From NCBI RefSeq assembly GCF_000181875.2, contig NZ_ABJZ02000005.1, forward strand, positions 1-64,000: 64,000 bases of DNA, written 5' to 3'. The position numbers were made by a program, and so were the translations under genes. Shown here in pieces: positions 38,275 through 46,620 of the stretch. Position 1 is the first letter of the stretch; each line of letters begins with the position of its first letter. The stretch is from [Borrelia] finlandensis. Its GTDB lineage: Bacteria > Spirochaetota > Spirochaetia > Borreliales > Borreliaceae. The notes under the pieces are model-generated. The model saw only the letters and a program-made list of their open reading frames with translations. It made no database searches and had not been told where the DNA came from.

Positions 38275-40722
38275 TTATATATTAAACACCCTGCTTTCAC
38301 CATTATCAAGTGTAATGCCTATCAAATTTTCACCACCCTCAGAAACATATGCATTATGGGTTATTACTAAGAGTTGGATCTTTTTCCCCAATTCCCTTAA
38401 AAGTAAAGAAAGTTTTTTGCTATTTTCAAAATCAAGAGCTGCATCTATTTCATCAAGCATACAAAAACAAGCAGGGGAATAATAATAAAGTGCAAATAAA
38501 AAAGCCATACTAACCAAAGTACTCTCGCCCCCTGAAAGCATGTTATTGTTTTTGACAAACTTGTTTGAAAAATTTATTCTAATCTCAACATTATCAGTAT
38601 TTTCATTATAAAAAAGACTAGCGGTTCCTTTAAAAATTTTTTTAAAAAAGAAAGAAAAATTTTTATTAATCTCATCAAATGATTCTCTAAATTTTTTATA
38701 AATCTCATTTTTTATTTTTTTTTGAAGCTTTTGTAATGAATATTTTGAAAGCTTTAAATCTTCTACTTGTAAACTTACTTTTTCAAAACGCTCCTTAGTT
38801 TCATCAAATTCTTTATCAATATTGAAAAATACATAATCACCCAGATTGATTGCATCTATCTCTTTGCGCAACAACTCTCTGGTTGCAAGATCTTCTTCCA
38901 ATTTAAATTTATCAGACATTTCATTAGAAGCATTGAAATTTTCTATTTCGCTCTTAATGCTTACATTAGAATTTAAAAGAAATTCGTATTCTGTCTGTTT
39001 TTTTATATATTCATAATAATTAGTTTTTTTAAAATCATTTAAAAAAACTAAAGAATTAAAATCTTTCTCCTTAAAAGGCTCACTACTGAATTTTGAAGCA
39101 CCAATAAGATTGCTTAAATTAAGCTGAATATCGCTTTTTTCTAAATTTAAATTTTCAAGCTTTAAATATAAGTCTTTAAGCTCTTCATCAAGGCTATTCT
39201 TAGATTCAAATAAAAATTCTAAATTACCATCTATAAGTTTAATTTCATCCAAATTTTTAAATTTAGAAAGCTCTATATACTCAAGCTCACCTAATACATC
39301 ATTTAATTGAAGAGTCTTTTCTTCGATTAATCTCTCGATATTTGTTATCTCTTTGGCAAGATTTGATTTTAAAGCATTTTTTTCGAGCAAAAATTTTTTC
39401 AAATTAACATTTTGATCGAAAATAGGTTCAATTTTATCCCTCAATAAAGCCAAAAGATTCTCATCTTTGCTTATATACTTGATTAAATTTACCCTAATCT
39501 CTTTAATATATTTTATACTCAATGATTCTTCAAAAAGCTTAAGAGAATCCAATATATTCTCTTTTAATAAAACAAATTCTTCTGATTTGGCACTCTTTAA
39601 TACAGACAAAATTAGATCAACAAGTTCAAAAAAACTTTTAGTATACCTATTAATCTCGTCACTTAAAGAAAAAAAATCATTTTTCTTTTCTTTAAGCAAA
39701 CTATTTAATTGATATAAATTATTATTTATAGAATTTTTTTTCTCTTCAGACTCAGATTTGCTCTTGACAAACTTATCTTCCAAATTCATCTTTAACGTCT
39801 TTTCTTGCTCTAATTTTTGAATTTTAATCTCTAGCCCAAGAATTTTAGACTTCATAAACTCAAGATCTTTTTCTAATTCTTGAATATTATTAATAACATT
39901 TTTTTCTCTAAATGAATAAAATTCTAACTTTTCTTTAAAACCAGAAGATAAAAATTTACTCAAACCGTCTAAATTTAATTCGCTCTTCAAGACATTAAGA
40001 TCAAAATTAATATTGAAAAGCTTTTTTAACGTTATTGTTTTTTCTAAAGCTTCTAATTTTTGACTTAAATCTTGATATTTTTTTCTCAAAAGGAAAACAT
40101 TTTTTATGTTATCGTACTTTTGCCTTAAATTTTCTTGCAGAGACAGCAAAGATGATAAATTTTGATTAGATTGCTTAAAATTTTTTAAGGCCTCTTCTTC
40201 TTCAATTTTTAAAATATCTATTCCGCTTGCTTGTTCAATTAAAGATTTGAGATTTACATTTCTTTCCAAAGAAATATCCTCAACTCTACCTTGAGTTATA
40301 AACATATAAGGCGATTTTTTAAACTTAAAACTGTTCAAAAGTCTATTATAATCTTGAAAATTCAAAATTTTATTATTAAAATAATATTCACTTGAACCGT
40401 CCTTATAAAGACGCCTGCGAATATAAAAATCTTCATCAAATTCCTTTAAAGTCGATTTTTCAGAGTTAACGTTGCTAAAAAAAAGAGTTATTTCAGCAAA
40501 ATTTGATTTTCCTAATTTTGAAACAGAAATTAAATCGGAAATATCTTCAACCCTTAAAAATTTCAAATTATCTTCTCCCATACAAAAACGTACAGCATCA
40601 ATAAGATTGCTCTTCCCACATCCATTAGGCCCCACAATAAAACTTAAATTTTCACCTATTTCAAACTCTTGTCTATTTAGAAAAGATTTAAACCCTAAAA
40701 GCACTATTTTTTTTAAAACCAA
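38275..40722 (-). CDS. smc: Short SMC-type ATPase (P115 homologue)
   Basis: Chromosome-organising ABC-type ATPase. The N-terminal head has Walker A GPNGCGKS (about 31-38). The C-terminal head has the signature LSGGEST (about 730) and Walker B CMLDEIDAALD. Between them lie coiled coils broken near residues 345-450 by a helical region. Canonical bacterial SMCs are near 1,150-1,200 aa and carry a globular Gly-rich hinge; this one is 815 aa and I find no such hinge. The frame opens at TTG 40734, but TTG 40722 has GGAG 5 nt upstream and is preferred. It heads the minus-strand run to phoU. Confidence 0.9.
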   Translation of the reverse strand: MVLKKIVLLGFKSFLNRQEFEIGENLSFIVGPNGCGKSNLIDAVRFCMGEDNLKFLRVEDISDLISVSKLGKSNFAEITLFFSNVNSEKSTLKEFDEDFYIRRRLYKDGSSEYYFNNKILNFQDYNRLLNSFKFKKSPYMFITQGRVEDISLERNVNLKSLIEQASGIDILKIEEEEALKNFKQSNQNLSSLLSLQENLRQKYDNIKNVFLLRKKYQDLSQKLEALEKTITLKKLFNINFDLNVLKSELNLDGLSKFLSSGFKEKLEFYSFREKNVINNIQELEKDLEFMKSKILGLEIKIQKLEQEKTLKMNLEDKFVKSKSESEEKKNSINNNLYQLNSLLKEKKNDFFSLSDEINRYTKSFFELVDLILSVLKSAKSEEFVLLKENILDSLKLFEESLSIKYIKEIRVNLIKYISKDENLLALLRDKIEPIFDQNVNLKKFLLEKNALKSNLAKEITNIERLIEEKTLQLNDVLGELEYIELSKFKNLDEIKLIDGNLEFLFESKNSLDEELKDLYLKLENLNLEKSDIQLNLSNLIGASKFSSEPFKEKDFNSLVFLNDFKKTNYYEYIKKQTEYEFLLNSNVSIKSEIENFNASNEMSDKFKLEEDLATRELLRKEIDAINLGDYVFFNIDKEFDETKERFEKVSLQVEDLKLSKYSLQKLQKKIKNEIYKKFRESFDEINKNFSFFFKKIFKGTASLFYNENTDNVEIRINFSNKFVKNNNMLSGGESTLVSMAFLFALYYYSPACFCMLDEIDAALDFENSKKLSLLLRELGKKIQLLVITHNAYVSEGGENLIGITLDNGESRVFNI

Positions 40723-40813
40723 ACTAACTCCCAATTAAAATTAAAAACCAATTACTGATAAATCTACAATTTCATATTATAATAAATAAAAATATTTTAA
40801 AAAAAGGTCAATT

Positions 40814-41359
40814 ATGATTTGCGGAATAGATGAAGTCGGAAGGGGTTGTATTTTTGGACCTATTCTAAGTGCTGCTGTGGTTTTTAAAAAAAAAACCAGT
40901 TTTATAAACGAATTGGATGATTCTAAAAAACTAAAAAAAGAAAAAAGAGAGTACCTATCCTCATTAATACTTGAAAACTCATATTATGCATTTGCTGAAA
41001 TTTCAAATATAACAATAGAAAAAATAAATATTCACAACGCATCCCTTCTTGCAATGCAAACTGCATACGAAAACCTAAAATTAAATTGCAGCCTAGTACT
41101 TGTAGATGGCAAATTTGTCCCCAAAATAACAGCAAAAAATGTTAAAGCAATAATTAAAGGAGATTCAATAATAGATGAAATAAAAGCTGCTTCAATTATT
41201 GCTAAAGTTAAAAGAGACAAACTAATGGATGAATACGATAAAATTTATCCATTGTATTTACTCAAAAAAAATAAAGGATACCCCACAAAAGAACATAAAA
41301 ACGCAATAAAGAAATATGGGGTTTTAAGCCTTCATAGAAAAAATTTTAAACTAATTTAA
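40814..41359 (+). CDS. rnhB: Ribonuclease HII
   Basis: Removes ribonucleotides embedded in DNA. 181 aa with the catalytic GIDEVGRGCIFGP (Asp5, Glu6), LVLVDGKFVPKI with the third acidic residue, and IKAASIIAKVKRDKLMDEYD containing the fourth. GYPTKEH is the usual C-terminal motif. It diverges from smc and converges with bpuR, 19 bp away. Confidence 0.95.
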   Translation: MICGIDEVGRGCIFGPILSAAVVFKKKTSFINELDDSKKLKKEKREYLSSLILENSYYAFAEISNITIEKINIHNASLLAMQTAYENLKLNCSLVLVDGKFVPKITAKNVKAIIKGDSIIDEIKAASIIAKVKRDKLMDEYDKIYPLYLLKKNKGYPTKEHKNAIKKYGVLSLHRKNFKLI

Positions 41360-41378
41360 AAAATAAAAATAATAAAAT

Positions 41379-41747
41379 TTAATAATCCTTCTTTTTAAAT
41401 CGCCCGCCTGATAAATAAGATTTCTTATCAAATCTAGAATCGCCTAATTTAGATCTCTCTCCATATTCACCATTCCCTTTATTATGCCTTGCAGAAGAAC
41501 CACCGGACCCCGTAGATACTTTCTGCTTAATAACCGCTATTGCCTTAAGCAAATTGGATTCAAACTCATTTATATTCTCTTCATATACAAAAATAGAATG
41601 TCTTTCAAAATCTCCACTTGGACTTCTTTTGCTCTCTACAATATTTAAAAAATAATCTCCTTTTCTATTTTCCTTGACATTAAAAAAATAAGTTCTCTCG
41701 GACTCTGTAAATAGTTTTTCAGAGTATACTTCCCCTCTCTCTCCCAT
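41379..41747 (-). CDS. bpuR: BpuR, Borrelia PUR-domain nucleic-acid-binding protein
   Basis: 122 aa. One PUR domain (about residues 5-80: [22 protein letters not shown] and [22 protein letters not shown]), then a Gly/Ser/Arg-rich basic tail. The frame extends upstream to 41774, but GGAGG lies 6 nt before ATG 41747 ([11 protein letters not shown]). BpuR (BB_0047) is established as a DNA- and RNA-binding regulator in B. burgdorferi, including at erp operators. It faces away from tRNA-Gly across 150 bp. Confidence 0.92.
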   Translation of the reverse strand: MGERGEVYSEKLFTESERTYFFNVKENRKGDYFLNIVESKRSPSGDFERHSIFVYEENINEFESNLLKAIAVIKQKVSTGSGGSSARHNKGNGEYGERSKLGDSRFDKKSYLSGGRFKKKDY

Positions 41748-41854
41748 CAATTTCCTCCACACAAGTTTTTGCACTTGACTACATTTAAGCTAAATTAATT
41801 GTACTTATTTAAAAAAAAAATTGCTAGCTAAAAATAACATTACAATAAATCTTA

Positions 41855-41883
41855 TTGACATAAATTGATTTTTTTTATATAAG
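41855..41883 (+). promoter_or_regulatory. Promoter of tRNA-Gly
   Basis: Perfect TTGACA (41855-41860), a 17-bp spacer, and TATAAG (41878-41883). The tRNA begins 14 nt further on, so a 5' leader of about 7 nt would be removed by RNase P. Confidence 0.7.
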
Positions 41884-41897
41884 TAAATTATTGTATT

Positions 41898-41969
41898 GCG
41901 TCCTTCGTATAATGGCTATTACCTTAGCCTTCCAAGCTAATGATGTCGGTTCGATTCCGATAGGACGCT
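41898..41969 (+). tRNA. tRNA-Gly (anticodon UCC)
   Basis: A 72-nt cloverleaf. Acceptor arms GCGTCCT / AGGACGC (41898-41904 and 41962-41968), anticodon stem TTAGC / GCTAA with loop CTTCCAA and anticodon TCC at 41931-41933, and T arm GTCGG-TTCGATT-CCGAT. The discriminator base is T and CCA is not encoded. A good promoter lies just upstream. Confidence 0.95.
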
Positions 41970-42058
41970 TAAAATAATGACAACGAATTTTCTAAGCTTA
42001 GCAATGCTTGTTAGGAATAAGAATAATATTTAAAGGATGAACAAAAGAATGAAATAAA

Positions 42059-42417
42059 TGGAGATGGCGGGAATTGAACCCGCGTCCTAAAAATAATACT
42101 ATAAGCTTCTACAAGCTTATCTAGTATTTTATTAAGCAATATGGTTTGGAAATACTAGCAAACCGCCAAATTGCTCTCAAGTATAAAAGTCCCCAAAAAT
42201 CAACTTGAAAACATTTTTAAGCAAGCTTTGATGTCGAAAAGAGTATAAGTGAACCTCAAAGCCAAATTCAACAAAACCCCCTGCTAACTTAAGCAGCCAT
42301 TACAAGATTTGAGCTTGTAAAGTTATTATTTTTTGCATTTATTTTAGAAGTTTTAAGAGATTCCCTCTGCCTGCAACTTACAATATTAACATTTTCAGTC
42401 AAATCCAAAACATCCCC
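42059..42417 (-). ncRNA. ssrA: Transfer-messenger RNA (tmRNA)
   Basis: Rescues stalled ribosomes with SmpB. The tRNA-like ends pair as GGGGATG (5', from 42417) with CATCTCC (3', to 42060), discriminator A, with no encoded CCA. The T arm GCGGGTTCAATTCCCGC is just inside the 3' end. The tag frame runs from GCA at 42336 to TAA at 42289 and encodes AKNNNFTSSNLVMAA, the Borrelia tag. Pseudoknot-like G-rich segments follow the tag. About 359 nt, with its own promoter. The 89 bp between this 3' end and tRNA-Gly show no clear hairpin. Confidence 0.96.
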
Positions 42418-42430
42418 TAATATAAAATTC

Positions 42431-42459
42431 ATTTTAGCATAATTTTAAGAAAACAACAA
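42431..42459 (-). promoter_or_regulatory. Promoter of tmRNA
   Basis: On the minus strand: TTGTTG (42459-42454), a 17-bp spacer, and TAAAAT (42436-42431), followed after 13 nt by the mature 5' GGGG. A short precursor leader would be trimmed by RNase P. Confidence 0.55.
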
Positions 42460-42474
42460 TACTTACCACCTTAT

Positions 42475-42503
42475 TTGAAATAACTAAGCTAAAATTTTAT
42501 AAT
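42475..42503 (+). promoter_or_regulatory. Promoter of the first YhhQ-type transporter gene
   Basis: TTGAAA (42475-42480), a 17-bp spacer, and a perfect TATAAT (42498-42503). The ATG is at 42535 with AAAGGG upstream. It is divergent from the tmRNA promoter; the two -35 boxes are only 15 bp apart, so the promoters may influence each other. Confidence 0.65.
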
Positions 42504-42534
42504 AGTAAATCAAATATCGATAAAGGGTAATTTT

Positions 42535-43209
42535 ATGTTTAATGAATTTTTATGGTTTGGCGTGCTATTTACTACTTATTCATTTTTGATTATTGTATCC
42601 ATTTTTTTTAAAAAACCCGGATTATTTGCATGGGTTGCAGTAGCAATTATTATAGCAAACATTCAAGTTTTAAAACAAATTACAATATTTGGAATTAATG
42701 CTACATTGGGCAACATTATTTATGCATCATCATACGTTGCAACAGACATACTCTCAGAATTTTATGGGGAAAAAACTTCAAAAAAAGCCGTTTATATTGG
42801 ATTTATCAGCTTTATTATCTTTGCAGTATTAACAAATGCACAAATTCACTTTATGTCAAATAGAACTCAAGAAAATTTTAAAAGTTTAGGAAACATTTTC
42901 TCTTCAATGCCAGCTTTACTACTAGCCTCTCTTGTTGCATACCTAATATCCCAATTAAACGATGTTTATCTATATCAGCTTATTAAAAAAAAATTTCCTA
43001 AGTTTTTATTTTTAAGAACCAATGGATCAACATTAATAAGTGGCTTAATAGATACAACAATTTTTGTGGGCATAGCAACATATTTCAAAGTATTTCCAAA
43101 GCAAGCTTTCCTAAATATAGTAATTTCCACATACGCAATTAAAGGTGTAGCAGGATTCTTGGGAACGCCTTTTATATATTTTGCAAAATATATAAAACTT
43201 GAAAAATGA
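42535..43209 (+). CDS. Queuosine-precursor transporter, YhhQ/QPTR family (DUF165, VUT)
   Basis: 224 aa with about six membrane helices. Family motifs: NIQVLKQITIFGINATLGNI, the acidic signature SYVATDILSEFYGEKTSKKAV (about residues 67-87) and GSTLISGLIDTTIFVGIA. YhhQ proteins import queuosine precursors (preQ0, preQ1) or, in Chlamydia, queuine. A promoter and ribosome binding site are clear. A diverged paralogue follows 63 bp downstream. The queA pseudogene in this window removes the step from preQ1, so queuine is the more likely cargo; that is inference. Confidence 0.82.
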   Translation: MFNEFLWFGVLFTTYSFLIIVSIFFKKPGLFAWVAVAIIIANIQVLKQITIFGINATLGNIIYASSYVATDILSEFYGEKTSKKAVYIGFISFIIFAVLTNAQIHFMSNRTQENFKSLGNIFSSMPALLLASLVAYLISQLNDVYLYQLIKKKFPKFLFLRTNGSTLISGLIDTTIFVGIATYFKVFPKQAFLNIVISTYAIKGVAGFLGTPFIYFAKYIKLEK

Positions 43210-43272
43210 AAAAGTTCTTTGCAAGAATAAAAAACTTTATCTAAGATAATCAATCTGGTACAATTAAATGCT

Positions 43273-43974
43273 ATGAATAAGGATATGTTTGATTTAAGCT
43301 TGTGGACAGGAATGTTTCTATTTATATACACAGCATTGGGAATTCTTTACCGATTTTTTGGAAAATCTGGGCTTTTTTCTTTCAATGCAATTATCTCAAC
43401 AATGTCAAACATTATAATATTAAGAAATTTAAAAATATTTGGAATGTCCTTAAATTTATCAGGCATTACCTTTTTATCAGCAGCATTCTCTTTAAACTTA
43501 ATGGTAGAAAAATATAGCAAAAAAGAAGCAACAAAATCCGTGGTATTGAGCCTTTTGCTAAACATAACTTTTACAATTATGCTTTATTTTACGATACTAT
43601 TCAATCATAATAAATTAGACACCGCAGATATTCATCTTAAAATACTGTTTAATAACTCTACATACATTTTAACAATATTAATTGGAACGTATGTGTTTTT
43701 TCTATCCCAATATATAAACATCTTACTATACAATTATTTTAAGCAAATAAAAATAAAATCTTTATGGATCATTCATCCTCTATCAAGATTAATTTCTGGA
43801 TATCTGGCTAATTTTCTAGTTTCAATATCTATAAATACAATACTTAAATTCTACCCTGAAACAAAAAATATCGAACTTACAAAAGGCTCTCTAATTATTA
43901 CATTAATAATAATTGCAATCGATACCATTTTTTACCTATTTATAAATTCTTGGAAAAAAATAAAAGAAGCTTAA
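43273..43974 (+). CDS. Diverged second YhhQ/VUT-family membrane protein
   Basis: 233 aa with the same overall helix layout as the upstream gene. Aligned blocks are evident: GKSGLFSFNAIISTMSNIIILRNLKIFG against KKPGLFAWVAVAII and QVLKQITIFG, and SLNLMVEKYSKKEATKSVV in place of ATDILSEFYGEKTSKKAV. The signature Asp and the YG glycine are lost. It may have a different substrate or act as a partner subunit. The 3' end overlaps the convergent trmH by 4 bp. Confidence 0.7.
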   Translation: MNKDMFDLSLWTGMFLFIYTALGILYRFFGKSGLFSFNAIISTMSNIIILRNLKIFGMSLNLSGITFLSAAFSLNLMVEKYSKKEATKSVVLSLLLNITFTIMLYFTILFNHNKLDTADIHLKILFNNSTYILTILIGTYVFFLSQYINILLYNYFKQIKIKSLWIIHPLSRLISGYLANFLVSISINTILKFYPETKNIELTKGSLIITLIIIAIDTIFYLFINSWKKIKEA

Positions 43975-44627
43975 GAATTAATAAGATTCTCAATAAATTG
44001 ATAATTTTTAACAACTTGTCTATAATATTTTAATCTCAAATTTGATTTCTCAGCTTCATTTAGCAAGTAATCAATGCTACTTTTTCTTAAGCGAATCAAT
44101 AAAGAATACATAACTATTGCAACAGCTACAGAAATATTATAACTTTGAGTAAACCCATACATAGGTATTTTTACATATAAATCAGCAGCTCCCAATACTT
44201 CTGCACTAAGTCCTGTTAATTCTGTCCCAAAAAATATCGCCATTTTATTGTTAATTGTCAAATTTTCAAGATTTATTGATTTGGGATTCAAAGATGTGGC
44301 CACTATACTATATCCATCAGATTTCAACCTATCAATTGCAAACTTAGCATTTTTATACTTATTTAAATTTATCCATTGTGAAGATCCTAAAGTAACATCT
44401 GGATTTAAAGTATGCTTATTCTTTTTTTCAATAACATGAACATCACTAAGTCCTAAAATTTCGCCTGTTCTAATAGTAGCACTTGCATTTTGAGACTGAA
44501 AAATGTCTTCTAGAACAAATGTTAAATAATTAGTGCGAAAACTTAATACTTTCTCAATCCTAGCTTTTTTTTCATCTGTAATAAATTTAGACAAAACACT
44601 TATTCTTTTTAATACATCATCATCCAT
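43971..44627 (-). CDS. trmH: tRNA (guanosine-2'-O-)-methyltransferase, TrmH/SpoU family
   Basis: 218 aa SPOUT enzyme that probably methylates G18 in the D loop. The three family motifs are NASATIRTGEILGL, KMAIFFGTELTGLS and IPMYGFTQSYNISVAVAI. The flanking N-terminal helix and C-terminal extension (after about residue 175) are as in TrmH rather than RlmB. It diverges from ung across 81 bp. Confidence 0.88.
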   Translation of the reverse strand: MDDDVLKRISVLSKFITDEKKARIEKVLSFRTNYLTFVLEDIFQSQNASATIRTGEILGLSDVHVIEKKNKHTLNPDVTLGSSQWINLNKYKNAKFAIDRLKSDGYSIVATSLNPKSINLENLTINNKMAIFFGTELTGLSAEVLGAADLYVKIPMYGFTQSYNISVAVAIVMYSLLIRLRKSSIDYLLNEAEKSNLRLKYYRQVVKNYQFIENLINS

Positions 44628-44673
44628 AATAAAAATTAAATTTCAAAAATAACAAATCAGTCCTTTAATATAT

Positions 44674-44702
44674 TTCAAATTACAAACTATTTCTTATATA
44701 AT
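44674..44702 (+). promoter_or_regulatory. Promoter placed for a leaderless ung transcript
   Basis: TTCAAA (44674-44679), a 17-bp spacer, and a perfect TATAAT (44697-44702). The ung ATG is at 44709, 6 nt past the -10 box, and no ribosome binding site is present, so transcription should start on or beside the initiation codon. Confidence 0.55.
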
Positions 44703-44708
44703 ACAAAA

Positions 44709-45380
44709 ATGAAAGTAAAAATTGAAGAATCTTGGAAAGAAGTTTTAAACAATGAATTTAACAAAGAGTACTTTAAAAAGCTTGTGAGATTTATTAAACA
44801 TGAATATAAAACAAAAAATGGGAAAATATTTCCTCCCCCAAAACTTATATTCAATGCTTTTAATTCTTTGCCATTTAAAGACATAAAAGTGGTAATAATT
44901 GGACAAGATCCATACCATGGAAAAAACCAAGCAAATGGACTTGCTTTTTCTGTAGATTCAAAAATTAAAATTCCACCATCTTTGCAGAACATATTTAAAG
45001 AAATAGAAAAAAGCTTAAAAATAAAAACCATCCCAAACGGAGATTTAAAAAGATGGGCAATTCAAGGTGTATTTCTAATAAATACAATTTTAACAGTCGA
45101 AGAAGGCAAACCTTCTTCTCACAAAGCTATTGGGTGGGAAATTTTTACAGATGAAGTAATAAAAATAATCTCTAAAAATTTGAAAAACATTGTGTTTATG
45201 CTTTGGGGCAATTTAGCAAGAAGTAAAAAAGGGCTAATTGACCCAACAAAGCATCTAATCCTTGAAACAAGTCATCCATCTCCATATTCAGCAAACAATG
45301 GATTTTTAGGATCAAATCATTTTAGCAGTGCTTTAGATTATTTAAAAAAACACAATAAAAATACAATAGACTTTCAATAA
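44709..45380 (+). CDS. ung: Uracil-DNA glycosylase (family 1)
   Basis: Excises uracil from DNA. 223 aa with the catalytic water-activating motif GQDPYHG (Asp67), the uracil-binding LAFSV, and the leucine-loop motif [18 protein letters not shown] with the active His. All catalytic residues are intact, in contrast to the family-4-like relic at 7526-8125. It converges with secG across about 100 bp. Confidence 0.96.
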   Translation: MKVKIEESWKEVLNNEFNKEYFKKLVRFIKHEYKTKNGKIFPPPKLIFNAFNSLPFKDIKVVIIGQDPYHGKNQANGLAFSVDSKIKIPPSLQNIFKEIEKSLKIKTIPNGDLKRWAIQGVFLINTILTVEEGKPSSHKAIGWEIFTDEVIKIISKNLKNIVFMLWGNLARSKKGLIDPTKHLILETSHPSPYSANNGFLGSNHFSSALDYLKKHNKNTIDFQ

Positions 45381-45428
45381 AATTAATAAATTTAATAATG
45401 GTTATGATTTAAAATTCCTTTATGTAAA

Positions 45429-45457
45429 ATACTTTGAGTAAATACTACTCATAGTAT
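45429..45457. terminator. Hairpin between convergent ung and secG
   Basis: Imperfect stem: ATACT-T-TGAGTA pairs with TACTCA-T-AGTAT (11 bp, one T-T mismatch) around a 5-nt loop. There is no long T run on either side, so termination strength is uncertain. Confidence 0.4.
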
Positions 45458-45479
45458 ACACAACAGTAACCAATTTAAA

Positions 45480-45842
45480 TTATTTTTCTTTCAAATTGTT
45501 TTCTTTAATTTCATTAATATTAGTATCTGATTCATTATTTTCATCATCCCAGAAAGTTGAACTATTCTTGTTTTCAGTCTTTATGTCATTTAGAAAGCTA
45601 TCATCTGCTCTTCTAGTGTTTAGAAAAGATAACAAAACTACAAAGATAAAAAAGAGTGCTATAAAAAATCCAGTAATCTTTACAGCAACACTTGAAGACT
45701 TTGCCCCAAAAATAGAAGAACTACCACCCCCAAAAACACCACCTATTCCATCACCCTGTTCATCTTGAATTAAAACTAAAAGGATAATAAAAATCGAAAC
45801 AATAACAAAAATTATAAAAATAAAAAATCTAACTAAATCCAA
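45480..45842 (-). CDS. secG: Protein-export membrane protein SecG
   Basis: 120 aa. Two membrane helices (about 5-25 and 55-78) flank the conserved cytosolic loop LIQDEQGDGIGGVFGGGSSS. A Lys/Asn/Asp-rich C-terminal tail extends the protein beyond most SecG proteins. It assists SecYE-SecA translocation. The start is TTG 45842 with AGAGG 6 nt upstream. It lies 15 bp after tpiA and is the last gene of the glycolytic run. Confidence 0.92.
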   Translation of the reverse strand: MDLVRFFIFIIFVIVSIFIILLVLIQDEQGDGIGGVFGGGSSSIFGAKSSSVAVKITGFFIALFFIFVVLLSFLNTRRADDSFLNDIKTENKNSSTFWDDENNESDTNINEIKENNLKEK

Positions 45843-45857
45843 AACAAACCTCTTTAA

Positions 45858-46619
45858 CTAAAGAACATTATTAATTATAGATAAAAAAGATTCAGCCTTT
45901 AAAGATGCTCCACCTATTAGCGCACCATCAATATTAGGCTCATTCATAAGCTCTTTTACATTGTTTGAATTAACAGAACCTCCATACTGAATTATAATAT
46001 TGTCTGAAGCTGACTTTGAATAAAGCTTCATAATCTCAAGCCTAATTGCCCTATGAACCTCTTCTGCCTCTTCTTTAGTTGCAGTTTTACCCGTTCCAAT
46101 TGCCCAAACAGGTTCGTAAGCTAAAATTATCCTTTGAATATCTGATTCAGAAACACAATTTAACCCCTTTTTAACCTGATTTAAAACAACCTCTAAAGTT
46201 TTTCCAGAATCTCTTTCATCAAGAGTTTCTCCAACACAAAAAATTAAGTATTTGAAAGGATGCTTAAGTCCTGCAAGAATCTTTTTATTTATTATTTCAT
46301 CTGTTTCTGCTAAATACAACCTACATTCAGAATGACCAAGTATAACATATTCTACTCCAAATTCTAAAAGCATTGAAGGTGAAATTTCACTTGTCCTTGC
46401 TCCACTTTCCATATAAGACATATTTTGAGCACCAAGGAGGATGCTACTACCCTTAACACATTCTGAAACCTTAGATAAAGCCGTAAATGGAGGAGTTATC
46501 ATTATTACAACATCATCTTTCAAGGTCTTAACCTCAGTTGCAATTTTTTTTGCAACAATAGAAGCTTCTGCACTTGTATAATGCATTTTCCAATTTCCCG
46601 CTAAAAATGTTTTTCTCAT
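45858..46619 (-). CDS. tpiA: Triosephosphate isomerase
   Basis: Interconverts DHAP and glyceraldehyde 3-phosphate. 253 aa: FLAGNWKMH with the substrate Lys, ILGHSECR with the catalytic His, [10 protein letters not shown] with the catalytic Glu and flexible loop, and [10 protein letters not shown] for phosphate binding. The frame extends 48 codons upstream into pgk, but ATG 46619 with GGAG 7 nt upstream is the real start. It follows pgk by 1 bp. Confidence 0.97.
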   Translation of the reverse strand: MRKTFLAGNWKMHYTSAEASIVAKKIATEVKTLKDDVVIMITPPFTALSKVSECVKGSSILLGAQNMSYMESGARTSEISPSMLLEFGVEYVILGHSECRLYLAETDEIINKKILAGLKHPFKYLIFCVGETLDERDSGKTLEVVLNQVKKGLNCVSESDIQRIILAYEPVWAIGTGKTATKEEAEEVHRAIRLEIMKLYSKSASDNIIIQYGGSVNSNNVKELMNEPNIDGALIGGASLKAESFLSIINNVL

Positions 46620-46620
46620 C

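Noticed and set aside
41970..42058. Terminator for tRNA-Gly between the tRNA and tmRNA 3' ends
   Set aside because: Only short imperfect repeats (around CTAAGCTTAG) are present, with no T run; nothing convincing.
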